64,000 nucleotides of DNA from Chryseobacterium antibioticum (GTDB taxonomy: Bacteria > Bacteroidota > Bacteroidia > Flavobacteriales > Weeksellaceae). The notes under the pieces were generated by a model. The model searched no databases. It saw nothing but the letters and a program-made list of their open reading frames with translations, and was not told the origin of the DNA. The position numbers and the translations under genes are program-made. The DNA is taken from contig NZ_JABBGI010000021.1 in assembly GCF_012927325.1 (NCBI RefSeq), forward strand, positions 1 through 64,000, read 5' to 3'. Positions 52,035 through 59,962 of the stretch are shown here, piece by piece; the first letter of the stretch is position 1, and every line of letters starts with the position of its first letter.

Positions 52035-52613
52035 ATGGAGGTTGTCGAAGAAATAACAATGCCACAGGAGGAGAAAGCAAGTATCATCTCACAAACCGTT
52101 TCAAAGTACGGAGGAAAGCTGATGTCTTATATTCGTCCGAAAGTGAAAAACACCGAAGATGCGGAAGATATTCTGCAGGAGGTTTGGTATCAGTTCAGCA
52201 GTATTACCAATCTTTCTGAGATTGTAAACGTGGGTGGATGGTTATATAGAGTCACTGCAAATAAAATCACAGACAAGTATCGTAAGAAGAAAACCGAAAA
52301 TCTTGAAGATTTCGTGTATGAAGATGAAGACGGAAGTTTTTCTATAAAAGATATTCTTTTGTTGGATGAAAGTGCAGGTCCGGAAGTGAAAATGTTTCAG
52401 GATGAAATTTGGAAAAAATTATTTGAAGCATTGGATGAACTTCCCGAAAAACAAAGGCTGGTTTACGTTGAAAATGAATTAAACGACAAAACACTTCAGG
52501 AAATTGCCAATGAACAGGGCGAAAATATAAAGACCATTATCAGTAGAAAAAATTATGCTGTGAAGCATTTGAGAAATAGACTGAGAAGATTATACGAAGA
52601 TTTAAATAGTTAG
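52035..52613 (+). CDS. ECF RNA polymerase sigma factor, third in the window
   Basis: 192 residues, distinct from the two at 22.8 and 24.6 kb. Region 2: 'YGGKLMSYIRPKVKNTEDAEDILQEVWYQF' (core NTEDAEDILQEVW) and 'GGWLYRVTANKITDKYRKKK'. Region 4: 'ALDELPEKQRLVYVENELNDKTLQEIANEQGENIKTIISRKNYAVKHL' (core LPEKQRLVY). A 111-residue membrane protein gene follows after 13 bases and is the likely partner. Start MEVVEEITMPQEE may begin a few codons later at MPQEE. Confidence 0.92.
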   Translation: MEVVEEITMPQEEKASIISQTVSKYGGKLMSYIRPKVKNTEDAEDILQEVWYQFSSITNLSEIVNVGGWLYRVTANKITDKYRKKKTENLEDFVYEDEDGSFSIKDILLLDESAGPEVKMFQDEIWKKLFEALDELPEKQRLVYVENELNDKTLQEIANEQGENIKTIISRKNYAVKHLRNRLRRLYEDLNS

Positions 52614-52626
52614 TAAAAAGAAAGTT

Positions 52627-52962
52627 ATGAATCATAATAAACACAAAAAAGGCTGGATTCTTTTATTCTTATGTCCGCCATTGATTTTACTGGGCGTTAC
52701 ATGGATTGTCATGTCCCTTTGGAATTGCTTGCTTCCTGATATTTTAGGCGTGAAATCAATCACCTATTGGCAGGCAATGGGAATTTTGGTTTTGAGTAAG
52801 ATCCTGTTTGGAGGTTTCCATTTTGGAAAAGGGGTGAGAGATTTTAAGGAAAGAAAAATGAGGGAGAAAATGGAAGGACTTTCTCCGGAAGAAAGAGAAA
52901 AATTTAAAGAAGTATGGAGAGACAGATGTTCAGGAGGGTTCTTTAACAGAAACAACGGATAA
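52627..52962 (+). CDS. small membrane protein after ECF sigma
   Basis: 111 residues. Two membrane spans (about 9-31 and 44-62) and then a charged C-terminal helix 'FKERKMREKMEGLSPEEREKFKEVW' followed by a Cys and a Gly/Asn-rich tail. The 'LSPEEREKFKEVWRDRC' part resembles the C-terminal segment of flavobacterial heavy-metal-sensor-like or Spy-like helices, but it is too short for an assignment. It probably regulates or responds to the adjacent sigma factor. Confidence 0.72.
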   Translation: MNHNKHKKGWILLFLCPPLILLGVTWIVMSLWNCLLPDILGVKSITYWQAMGILVLSKILFGGFHFGKGVRDFKERKMREKMEGLSPEEREKFKEVWRDRCSGGFFNRNNG

Positions 52963-53052
52963 TTTAAAAATTTTAAGAAGTAGTAAAGTAAAATTGAAAT
53001 TCATCCGTCTATATAAAAAACAAGAAGTAGTAAAATTTAAAATTTTGAAAAA

Positions 53053-53310
53053 ATGAAAAATTCAGCATTAAAAGGAGCTCTTGGAGCACTTGCCGTTGTG
53101 GGCGTGGCATTGGCTGCCAAAAAAATAGCACAGAGAAAAAGATTTATGAAAGGTATTTTTAGCGAATACGGAATCAAAGAAAGATCGCCTTTCGGTCTTG
53201 CAGATAAGATCAGAGAAATGGACGATGAGCAGTATTAGGAATTGAAGGGTAAATTCAAAAAAGAATTCACTTCAAGATGTTGCAGAAAAGACAATACCGT
53301 AGAAGCATAA
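53053..53310 (+). pseudogene. small protein gene interrupted by an in-frame TAG
   Basis: From ATG 53053 a 61-residue product reads MKNSALKGALGALAVVGVAL, then a basic linker and 'GLADKIREMDDEQY' up to TAG 53236-53238. The same frame then continues ELKGKFKKEFTSRCCRKDNT and VEA to a TAA at 53308-53310. The continuation is coding-like and ends in a Cys pair before a very strong terminator, so the 85-codon frame was probably one gene and the amber codon is recent, suppressed or an error. An N-terminal glycine/alanine membrane span is followed by a cytosolic helix. It may belong with the upstream sigma/membrane genes. Function unknown. Confidence 0.65.
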
Positions 53311-53340
53311 GAAGTAAATAACTCAATTGAAATTGTTTAA

Positions 53341-53384
53341 TTCCGGCGCGGGAAGCAAAGCTTCCCGCGCCGGAATTTTTTTTG
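53341..53384 (+). terminator. 16 bp perfect GC-rich hairpin terminator
   Basis: Arms 53341-53356 and 53360-53375 pair fully around an AAA loop, followed by TTTTTTTTG. A weaker GCTGGTGGCT/AGCTACCAG inverted repeat lies at about 53391-53421. The rest up to 53621 holds no gene. Confidence 0.88.
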
Positions 53385-53621
53385 TCACCTTTGCTGGTGG
53401 CTGAAGCTCTCGAAGCTACCAGAGGAATACATCATACTTTGATCCCTGCCGAGTGAAACACCATTGTAATAAAAGAAGTTACATCTACAACATCTTAGCC
53501 ATCATTAAATTATAGTATTTGTGAAAACATTTGTGTTAAAAAACGAATAATTACAACTAAAAAACCTCGGATTTTACTGAAACATTCCCCTAAAGAATAA
53601 ACCCCAAAAAAAATAATTCCT

Positions 53622-53629
53622 TATTTTTG
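53622..53629 (+). promoter_or_regulatory. promoter -7 element of the J-domain gene
   Basis: TATTTTTG matches TAnnTTTG only 9 bases before the ATG at 53639. Transcription from it would give a nearly leaderless mRNA. Confidence 0.45.
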
Positions 53630-53638
53630 CATAGCTTA

Positions 53639-54286
53639 ATGAAAGATTACTACTATTTTCTCGGGATTACACCGGATGCTTCAGAAGAAGACATCAAGAA
53701 AGTCTATAGAAAGCTATCGTTAAAATACCATCCTGATAAGAATGACAACGATGATTTCTTTGCGGGACGTTTTCGCGAAATTCAGGAAGCCTATGAAATT
53801 TTGAGTGATTCTGAAAGGAGGCGTACCTACGACCAGAATTTAGAGAACCATCAGAAAAGTTTCAGATATAATATTCCACCGAGTATTAAAACATTTACGG
53901 CGAATAAAATTCATGCAAAAAAAGGAGAGGAGATCATCATTAACTGGCAGACGAGCAATGCTGATGTGGTGAAAGTACTGCCTTTCGGTTTGGAAAAACC
54001 TTTTGGAGAAAGGATCTTTAAGATCACAGAATTTAAGGACGGGAAATTTCAGTTATTGCTTCATGTAACGAATTCTCTCCTTCACAAAACGGTAGTTCAG
54101 GGAATTACCATTACTGAAGTTTTTGAGAACGATAGTGCTCAGTTCAAAAGCAGTGTGGAGGAAATGTTTAAGCCTAAGCCCCGAACAAGAATGAACAGAT
54201 CCGGCCAGCCAAAGATCATGATGCTGATCTGGGGAATTATTATTTTGGCGTTGGCGGTATATTTTTTATTCAGGAATTTCGGCTAG
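53639..54286 (+). CDS. J domain-containing membrane protein
   Basis: I place the start at 53639 ([21 protein letters not shown]); the longer frame starts at a TTG inside the -7 element. 215 residues. J domain at 1-65 with the H-P-D motif in LKYHPDKND, expected to stimulate an Hsp70 (DnaK). Residues 85-165 are a beta-rich region '[28 protein letters not shown]' ([14 protein letters not shown] core) that resembles a small Ig-like domain. A C-terminal membrane span (about 193-212) anchors it. No Gly/Phe or zinc-finger region, so it is not DnaJ itself. Its stop codon abuts the convergent small gene. Confidence 0.88.
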   Translation: MKDYYYFLGITPDASEEDIKKVYRKLSLKYHPDKNDNDDFFAGRFREIQEAYEILSDSERRRTYDQNLENHQKSFRYNIPPSIKTFTANKIHAKKGEEIIINWQTSNADVVKVLPFGLEKPFGERIFKITEFKDGKFQLLLHVTNSLLHKTVVQGITITEVFENDSAQFKSSVEEMFKPKPRTRMNRSGQPKIMMLIWGIIILALAVYFLFRNFG

Positions 54287-54439
54287 TTAAGCCATCTTTT
54301 TTCTTCCCGGACATTTTTTACATCTTTTCCCTTTCTTGAACTTCTTACAGCAAGATTTCTTTTCACAATACATATCTTCATTATTAAATGCAAATACAGG
54401 AGCTAAAGGCGGTACTTTAAATGGGACAATCATATTCAT
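54287..54439 (-). CDS. 50-residue Cys/Lys-rich small protein
   Basis: MNMIVPFKVPPLAPVFAFNN, then a second half with five Cys and about fourteen basic residues (YCEKKSCCKKFKKGKRCKKC, then PGRKKMA). The start could also be the Met at 54433. The spacing C-x5-C-C-x8-C-x2-C suggests metal binding or disulphides. Its stop codon lies immediately next to that of the convergent J-domain gene. Small proteins of this type occur in many flavobacteria without known function. The frame, its conserved-looking ending and base composition support it as real. Confidence 0.6.
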   Translation of the reverse strand: MNMIVPFKVPPLAPVFAFNNEDMYCEKKSCCKKFKKGKRCKKCPGRKKMA

Positions 54440-54947
54440 GTTGCAAATATATTAATTTAGAATAAATATAATTAATAAAATTTCATAAAAGTTACAATGC
54501 CTGTTGATCAGTAAGTTCAATACCTATTGAGAGCCTTTTTTTGATGGGAAAAGTAAATTTTTTCGTTTGTATAATTTCCGAAAATCAATACTGATTAAGT
54601 CCAAAAAAGTGAAAGATTATATGATTGGCTACCAGTCTAAAGTGAACTTTCTGATTCTTGAGGGAAAATGATAAGATTTCCGTGGATAAACGATCATATA
54701 GATGTTGATAAATTTTACATATTATTTAGGCAAATGATGAATCGGACTGTTGATTTAACAAATAATATGCGATAGGGTCACAAAAGAGGCTTCTTCAATT
54801 TTAATCAATAAACAGATTTCATTTCAATTTTTTTAGAACTGATATGATATTTTCGTTATTGTTTCGGCAATTTTGAACTCTTGTACAGTCGTTTAAAAAA
54901 TTGTAATTTTACGAATCTTTTTTACAAACAAAATCTAATAAATAAAA
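54440..54947. other. gene-free region upstream of gcvP
   Basis: 508 bases with no convincing gene. One stretch around 54580-54670 reads in one frame as RKSILIKSKKVKDYMIGYQS and then meets stops, so it could be a decayed fragment, but I cannot name it. The last 50 bases before gcvP contain TTG and AATTTTACG elements resembling a promoter. I see no riboswitch-like glycine aptamer. Confidence 0.4.
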
Positions 54948-57806
54948 ATGAATACAGAACAGTTTGTGAGCCGTCACATTTCCCTTAATGAAGCCGATAA
55001 ACAGGCAATGTTGGAAAGGTTAGGCGTTTCAAGTATTGAAGAACTAATTTCTCAGACCATTCCTTCTTCTATCCGATTAGAGAAAGACCTTGAGATCTCT
55101 GCACCGCTTTCAGAATACGAAATGCTGAACCATTCGAAAGATTTGGCATCGAAGAATACTGATTATACGAGCTACATTGGTTTTGGATACCACAATACAC
55201 TTTTGCCATCAGCTATTCAGAGAAATATCTTTGAAAATCCTAGCTGGTATACGGCGTATACTCCTTATCAGGCTGAAATTGCACAGGGAAGACTGGAAGC
55301 TCTTCTTAATTTCCAGACGGTAGTATGTGACCTTACAGGATTTGGGCTGGCTAACGCTTCTCTTTTAGATGAATCTACAGCCGCTGCCGAAGCAATGCAC
55401 ATGTTCTTTAACAACAGAACAAAGGACCAGAAAAAGGCCAATGCAAACAAATTCTTCGTTTCCGATCTTGTTTTACCTCAAACCGTTTCAGTTTTAAAAA
55501 CTAAAGCTGAAGGTTTAGCGATCGAAATCGTAGAAGGTGATCACAAAACACACCAGTTGGACGAGAGCTATTATGGTGTTTTATTACAGTATCCAGGTAA
55601 AAACGGTATCGTTTTAGACTATACAGAAGATATTGTAGACTATAAAAAATTAGATTTGCAGGTGGTTGTAGCTTGTGATCCGATGGCTTTGGTGAAACTG
55701 AAATCTCCGGCTTCCATGGGTGCTGACTGTGCCGTTGGAACTTCACAGAGATTTGGGATTCCATTAGGGTACGGAGGACCTCACGCAGCATTTTTCTCTT
55801 GCAGAGAAGATTACAAAAGAGATATTCCGGGAAGAATCATCGGGGTTTCTCAGGATATGTACGGAAAACGAGCATTGAGAATGGCGCTTCAGACCAGAGA
55901 GCAGCACATCAAAAGAGAAAGAGCCACTTCCAATATCTGTACAGCACAGGTACTTCTTGCGGTAATGGCAGGAATGTATGCAGTTTATCACGGTCCAAAA
56001 GGATTAAACTATATCGCTGACCAGATCCACTTTAAAGCCAACGCTTTGAAAAACGGTCTTAAAGCATTAGGTTACCAGACCGTTGAAGAACCTATCTTCG
56101 ATACGGTGAAAATCACCATGAGTGAAGATGAAAAAGGAAGATTGATGAGAATGATGCTTGATCACAGACTTAATCTGAATTATTTCACAGAAGGTGTGGT
56201 AAGCATTGCGGTCAACGAAAGTACAACATTGGAGAAATTAAATTATCTGATGGCTTCTTTCGCTCAGTTTAAAGACAAGCAGACTTTCAAATTAGAATTA
56301 AAAGAAGGATATAGCATTCCGGAAGAATTGTTGAGAAAAGACGAAATTCTTACGGAGCAGGTATTCAACAAATACCATACGGAGACAGAATTGATGCGTT
56401 ACATCAAGCGTCTTGAAAGAAAAGACTTATCGTTAACGCATTCAATGATTTCTCTTGGTTCTTGTACCATGAAACTGAACGCTGCTACTCAAATGTTGCC
56501 GCTTTCTTGGGATAACTGGGGAGCTGTTCATCCATTTGTGCCGGTGGACCAAGCTGGAGGGTATCAGGAAATGATCAGAGAATTGGAAAAAGATTTAGCT
56601 GAAATCACTGGTTTCGCAGGAACTTCTCTTCAGCCAAACTCTGGAGCTCAGGGAGAGTATGCAGGATTAATGGTGATCAGAGAATATCACATTTCAAGAG
56701 GTGAAGGCCACAGAAATGTAGTATTGATCCCTCAATCTGCACACGGAACCAACCCGGCTTCTGCAGCAATGGCAGGAATGAAAATTGTTGTGGTTAAAAA
56801 TCTTGAAAGCGGAGAAATTGATTTCGAAGATTTAAAAGCTAAAACAGAACAGAATTCTGAAAACTTATCTTGCGTAATGATTACTTATCCGTCAACTTAC
56901 GGATTCTTTGACGCGAATATTAAAGAAATTACAAGCTTGATCCACGAGCACGGTGGACAGGTATATATGGACGGTGCCAATATGAACGCTCAGGTAGGAT
57001 TCACAAGTCCTGGAAACATCGGAGCAGACGTATGTCACCTGAACTTACACAAAACTTTCGCGATTCCTCACGGAGGTGGAGGTCCTGGAGTAGGTCCAAT
57101 CTGTGTGGCTAAGCACCTGGTTCCTTTCCTTCCTTCCAATGCGAATATCAGAATCGGTTCTAAAGAAGCGATCGAAGGTATTTCTGCTGCACCTTATGGT
57201 TCAGGTCTGATCCTAAACATTTCTTATTCTTACATCAAGATGTTAGGAACAGATGGATTGAAAAAAGCAACAGGGCATGCGATCATGAATGCTAATTACC
57301 TTAAAGAAATTTTAGCAGAGCATTTCCCGATCTTATATTCAAACGAGAGTGGAAGAGTAGCTCACGAATGTATCGTAGACTTCCGTCAGTTCAAAACGTT
57401 AGGAATTGAAGTGGCTGATGTGGCGAAGAGACTAATGGACTATGGATTCCATGCACCAACCGTTTCTTTCCCTGTGGCAGGGACATTAATGATCGAGCCT
57501 ACAGAATCTGAAAGCAAGTCTGAAATCGACCGTTTTGCAGAAGCATTAATCTCCATCAAAAAAGAGATTGATGAGATTGCTAACGGAGAAGCAGATCAGG
57601 CCAACAACGTACTTAAAAACGCTCCTCACACAGAGCAACTGGTGATCTCGGATTCTTGGGATAAACCATACAGCAGAGAAAAGGCAGCTTATCCATTGGA
57701 GTGGGTAAGAGACCACAAATTCTTCGCTTCCGTATCCAGAGTTGATGAAGCTTACGGAGACAGAAACCTGGTTTGTACTTGTGAGCCGATTGAAGCTTAT
57801 ATGTAA
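54948..57806 (+). CDS. gcvP: glycine dehydrogenase (decarboxylating), P protein
   Basis: The 952-residue P protein of the glycine cleavage system, which decarboxylates glycine and passes the aminomethyl group to the lipoyl H protein. Both homologous halves are in one chain. N-terminal half: 'FVSRHISLNEADKQAMLERLGV', 'YTPYQAEIAQGRLEALLNFQTV'. C-terminal half: the PLP-binding Lys in HLNLHKTFAIPHGGGGPG, 'SLGSCTMKLNAATQMLPL' and 'QSAHGTNPASAAMAGMKIV'. Full length. gcvT and gcvH are not adjacent. Followed by a strong terminator. Confidence 0.97.
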   Translation: MNTEQFVSRHISLNEADKQAMLERLGVSSIEELISQTIPSSIRLEKDLEISAPLSEYEMLNHSKDLASKNTDYTSYIGFGYHNTLLPSAIQRNIFENPSWYTAYTPYQAEIAQGRLEALLNFQTVVCDLTGFGLANASLLDESTAAAEAMHMFFNNRTKDQKKANANKFFVSDLVLPQTVSVLKTKAEGLAIEIVEGDHKTHQLDESYYGVLLQYPGKNGIVLDYTEDIVDYKKLDLQVVVACDPMALVKLKSPASMGADCAVGTSQRFGIPLGYGGPHAAFFSCREDYKRDIPGRIIGVSQDMYGKRALRMALQTREQHIKRERATSNICTAQVLLAVMAGMYAVYHGPKGLNYIADQIHFKANALKNGLKALGYQTVEEPIFDTVKITMSEDEKGRLMRMMLDHRLNLNYFTEGVVSIAVNESTTLEKLNYLMASFAQFKDKQTFKLELKEGYSIPEELLRKDEILTEQVFNKYHTETELMRYIKRLERKDLSLTHSMISLGSCTMKLNAATQMLPLSWDNWGAVHPFVPVDQAGGYQEMIRELEKDLAEITGFAGTSLQPNSGAQGEYAGLMVIREYHISRGEGHRNVVLIPQSAHGTNPASAAMAGMKIVVVKNLESGEIDFEDLKAKTEQNSENLSCVMITYPSTYGFFDANIKEITSLIHEHGGQVYMDGANMNAQVGFTSPGNIGADVCHLNLHKTFAIPHGGGGPGVGPICVAKHLVPFLPSNANIRIGSKEAIEGISAAPYGSGLILNISYSYIKMLGTDGLKKATGHAIMNANYLKEILAEHFPILYSNESGRVAHECIVDFRQFKTLGIEVADVAKRLMDYGFHAPTVSFPVAGTLMIEPTESESKSEIDRFAEALISIKKEIDEIANGEADQANNVLKNAPHTEQLVISDSWDKPYSREKAAYPLEWVRDHKFFASVSRVDEAYGDRNLVCTCEPIEAYM

Positions 57807-57830
57807 TTAGAATGTTTTTCTATCTATAAA

Positions 57831-57862
57831 AAATCCCTCTCAAAACTGAGAGGGATTTTTGT
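57831..57862 (+). terminator. terminator of gcvP
   Basis: AATCCCTCTCA / TGAGAGGGATT stem (57832-57856) with T-rich tail, also serving the convergent gene. Confidence 0.85.
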
Positions 57863-57897
57863 TTTTACGGATAGAAAACGAGTGCTTTTTCATCTTA

Positions 57898-58263
57898 TTA
57901 ATTCGTTAAATGATCCTTTGAACTATAAACCTTTTTCCATTTTGCAATGGTATTTCTGCTGATTTTAAAATGGTTGGACACTTGGGTGTTATTAAGCATA
58001 TTTATTCTTTGATATTCTAATATCTTGTAAACAGCATCTTTATCGTAAGATTTATGCTTCTGATTGAATGAGTCATCTTCCTTTCCGGTATGGCCAAAAA
58101 TTATATTTTCCAGCATGATCACATCCAGAACACTAATACAATCTTTAGACAAAATATTTTTGCATTTTGCTTTTTTTTGAGGATATCTTTTTACAATCAT
58201 ATCCAGATAGATTTTTTTGTAGTCAGGTTGTCCTAATTTTCTATTTTGTATTTGCTGATCCAT
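57898..58263 (-). CDS. helix-turn-helix protein, second of a pair
   Basis: 121 residues. The C-terminal 'LNNTQVSNHFKISRNTIAKWKKVYSS' is a helix-turn-helix of the kind found at the N-terminus of IS3-type transposase subunits and in related regulators. Before it, 'YDKDAVYKILEYQRINM' is a predicted helix. N-terminal 'DYKKIYLDMIVKRYPQKKAKCKNIL' is basic. No catalytic domain is present. Its start lies 31 bases inside the upstream gene in a different frame. It may be a DNA-binding regulator of the adjacent surface-protein operon or a decayed transposon part. Confidence 0.65.
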   Translation of the reverse strand: MDQQIQNRKLGQPDYKKIYLDMIVKRYPQKKAKCKNILSKDCISVLDVIMLENIIFGHTGKEDDSFNQKHKSYDKDAVYKILEYQRINMLNNTQVSNHFKISRNTIAKWKKVYSSKDHLTN

Positions 58264-58664
58264 TTGTATAGTGTGGTTTTGGGAATTTTATATTCATTAA
58301 TGATTTCCTGCCTGGTTTTTTCTTGCGTTTTTATTAAACTGATAATAAAATTGATCACTTCTTTTGTGTAGATACTTTTTCTAAACTCTGGTAAGACCGA
58401 GGAATTTTCCAATGTTCTTTTTCCTGAGGAAGGAGGAGCATATAAAATCAAATGCTGGCTGTACAGCCTGAAAAAATCATACTTTAACAGTTTTGACCAA
58501 CGGAGCAGTATGTCCGAATCCAAAGATGAAGCAGCATACATTCTCAGAACCTCCTCTTCTTCTTTTTTCAGAAAACTGCAGATTCTCTCCATGGGAATAT
58601 TTAATTCATTGACTTTTATTTCAATGTATTGACCAATGTTTATTTCTTTTAGGTTTGTATTCAT
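58233..58664 (-). CDS. helix-turn-helix protein, first of a pair
   Basis: 143 residues. The N-terminal half (about 8-70) has 'GQYIEIKVNELNIPMERICSFLKKEEEEV' like a degenerate XRE-type fold and 'LDSDILLRWSKLLKYDFFRLYSQHLILYAPP', a pattern I recall from small flavobacterial proteins annotated as transposase. The C-terminal 'TRQEIINEYKIPKTTLYKWISKYK' is a helix-turn-helix with the same W-x-x-K-Y ending as its partner. It lies 40 bases downstream of a secreted-protein gene on the same strand. Regulatory role inferred from position only. Confidence 0.7.
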   Translation of the reverse strand: MNTNLKEINIGQYIEIKVNELNIPMERICSFLKKEEEEVLRMYAASSLDSDILLRWSKLLKYDFFRLYSQHLILYAPPSSGKRTLENSSVLPEFRKSIYTKEVINFIISLIKTQEKTRQEIINEYKIPKTTLYKWISKYKIEN

Positions 58665-58703
58665 ACATATGTTATTTAAATCTTTAGAGACGGACTTTAT
58701 GAT

Positions 58704-59375
58704 TTAGTTTAACGCTATTACACTGATTCTTGCCTTAAAAGCCTGAGCATCCGAAGCAGTAGCACCCCCATATCCAGATGCTATGGGATCAGTATTAAAA
58801 CTGGTTGTATTAACCCAGCTTTTGGCCTGCAGCTTTATGGTATGGCTCCCTGCTGGGAAATTGCTTATTACTTTTTGTGTTGTAGAATAATTTCCAAGTC
58901 TAACCAAACCGGATGGAGCATCTGCACTGGAATAATAACTTGATATGGTTTTAACACCATCTACAATCAAATCGATACTCCCCTGAACAGGAGCTGCTGC
59001 AGCATTGGGTAAAGGAAGAGCACTATACGTTATCAATGCTGTTGTGGTACCAGTGGTTGTAAAGGTGAGGGTGGCTCCGTTAATATCAGCGGTGACATTT
59101 TGTGCGATAGTTTGCGGGGTTGTACCAATAGCTTCCTTTATCAATTGTATAGATCCTGCTGCCGCTACAACCGTTTTTAAAACACCGGCAGCATCAGCAA
59201 CCACGATTCTGTCTGTTGCAGTACCTATGTTACTGTTAATATTACGAACACGAACGTTCCCTGTAGCAACATCTAAGGTTTCAGTGGGTGTGGTTGTATT
59301 AATTCCCACATTTCCAGTTTGAGAATAAGCAACGAATGGTAATATGAGTAAAATTGCAAATATTATATTTTTCAT
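58704..59375 (-). CDS. secreted protein with beta-rich C-terminal domain
   Basis: 223 residues. Signal peptide MKNIIFAILLILPFVAYSQ. The next block 'GNVGINTTTPTETLDVATGNVRVRNINSN' is the N-terminal repeat common in Chryseobacterium surface proteins and phage-tail-like proteins. The C-terminal 130 residues are a beta sandwich ('ALITYSALPLPNAAAAPVQGSIDLIVDG' (ITYSALPLPN core), 'FPAGSHTIKLQAKSWV') like jelly-roll lectin or tail proteins. No catalytic site. It is the third gene of the minus-strand surface-protein operon. Confidence 0.78.
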   Translation of the reverse strand: MKNIIFAILLILPFVAYSQTGNVGINTTTPTETLDVATGNVRVRNINSNIGTATDRIVVADAAGVLKTVVAAAGSIQLIKEAIGTTPQTIAQNVTADINGATLTFTTTGTTTALITYSALPLPNAAAAPVQGSIDLIVDGVKTISSYYSSADAPSGLVRLGNYSTTQKVISNFPAGSHTIKLQAKSWVNTTSFNTDPIASGYGGATASDAQAFKARISVIALN

Positions 59376-59415
59376 AATACTATTTTTTATAAGTTAATAT
59401 TGGACAAGAGTTTCA

Positions 59416-59934
59416 TTAAGGTTTCCAGAAAGACCATACTGTTCCGTTGAAAACAGCCAGCTGGTGTTTCACATTATCATAGACGATCATTCCTGCTGAA
59501 GGGCTAATGATGTTCAAATGCGGGCTGTCTGCTTTGGGAAGGATCATTGCCTTGTTGGTATCTGTTAATGCCAAAATACCTGAGGTAGCATCTGTGGCAG
59601 CATTGGTTCCTATTGCCGTTTTAGCAGGGGCTTTTTCAACAAGTGGGTCCTGTAATGTGGTATTCACAGTTCCTGTTGTATCTATACTCAGGTCAAACCA
59701 GCTTCCGTTTTTGCGATATTTTACCTTTTTATCGGTGATATCATAAATGATGGTTCCGTCTACAGCTCCTGTTACTGAAGCTGCAGAAGTTACCCAGGGC
59801 AATAACAGTCCCTTATTTCCTGTTCCGAATTCTAAAGAAACAGAAGTATTGGTAACGGAACTCTTGCCTATTGCCACCTGTGAAGAAACACAGGCGGAAA
59901 TAACAGTAAATATTGGTATGAATATTTTTTTCAT
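59416..59934 (-). CDS. secreted protein, second gene of the surface operon
   Basis: 172 residues. Signal peptide MKKIFIPIFTVISACVSSQ. The region 'VSLEFGTGNKGLLLPWVTSA' and 'GTIIYDITDKKVKYRKNGSWFDL' is repeated in outline at the end ('GMIVYDNVKHQLAVFNGTVWSFW'). The unit G-x-I/M-x-Y-D-x-x-x-x-x-x-x-x-x-x-G-x-W is therefore present twice, and once more at the C-terminus of the 1270-residue protein. This appears to be a small adhesive or anchoring module of flavobacterial surface proteins. Function unknown. Confidence 0.78.
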   Translation of the reverse strand: MKKIFIPIFTVISACVSSQVAIGKSSVTNTSVSLEFGTGNKGLLLPWVTSAASVTGAVDGTIIYDITDKKVKYRKNGSWFDLSIDTTGTVNTTLQDPLVEKAPAKTAIGTNAATDATSGILALTDTNKAMILPKADSPHLNIISPSAGMIVYDNVKHQLAVFNGTVWSFWKP

Positions 59935-59962
59935 TTTAAATTGATTTTAATAGTATAATTTA

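Noticed and set aside
54580..54670. Possible decayed gene fragment (RKSILIKSKKVKDYMIGYQS)
   Set aside because: Too short, interrupted by stops soon after, and no family recognised.
54440..54947. Glycine riboswitch before gcvP
   Set aside because: I found no paired aptamer-like stems or the conserved glycine-aptamer core, only AT-rich DNA.
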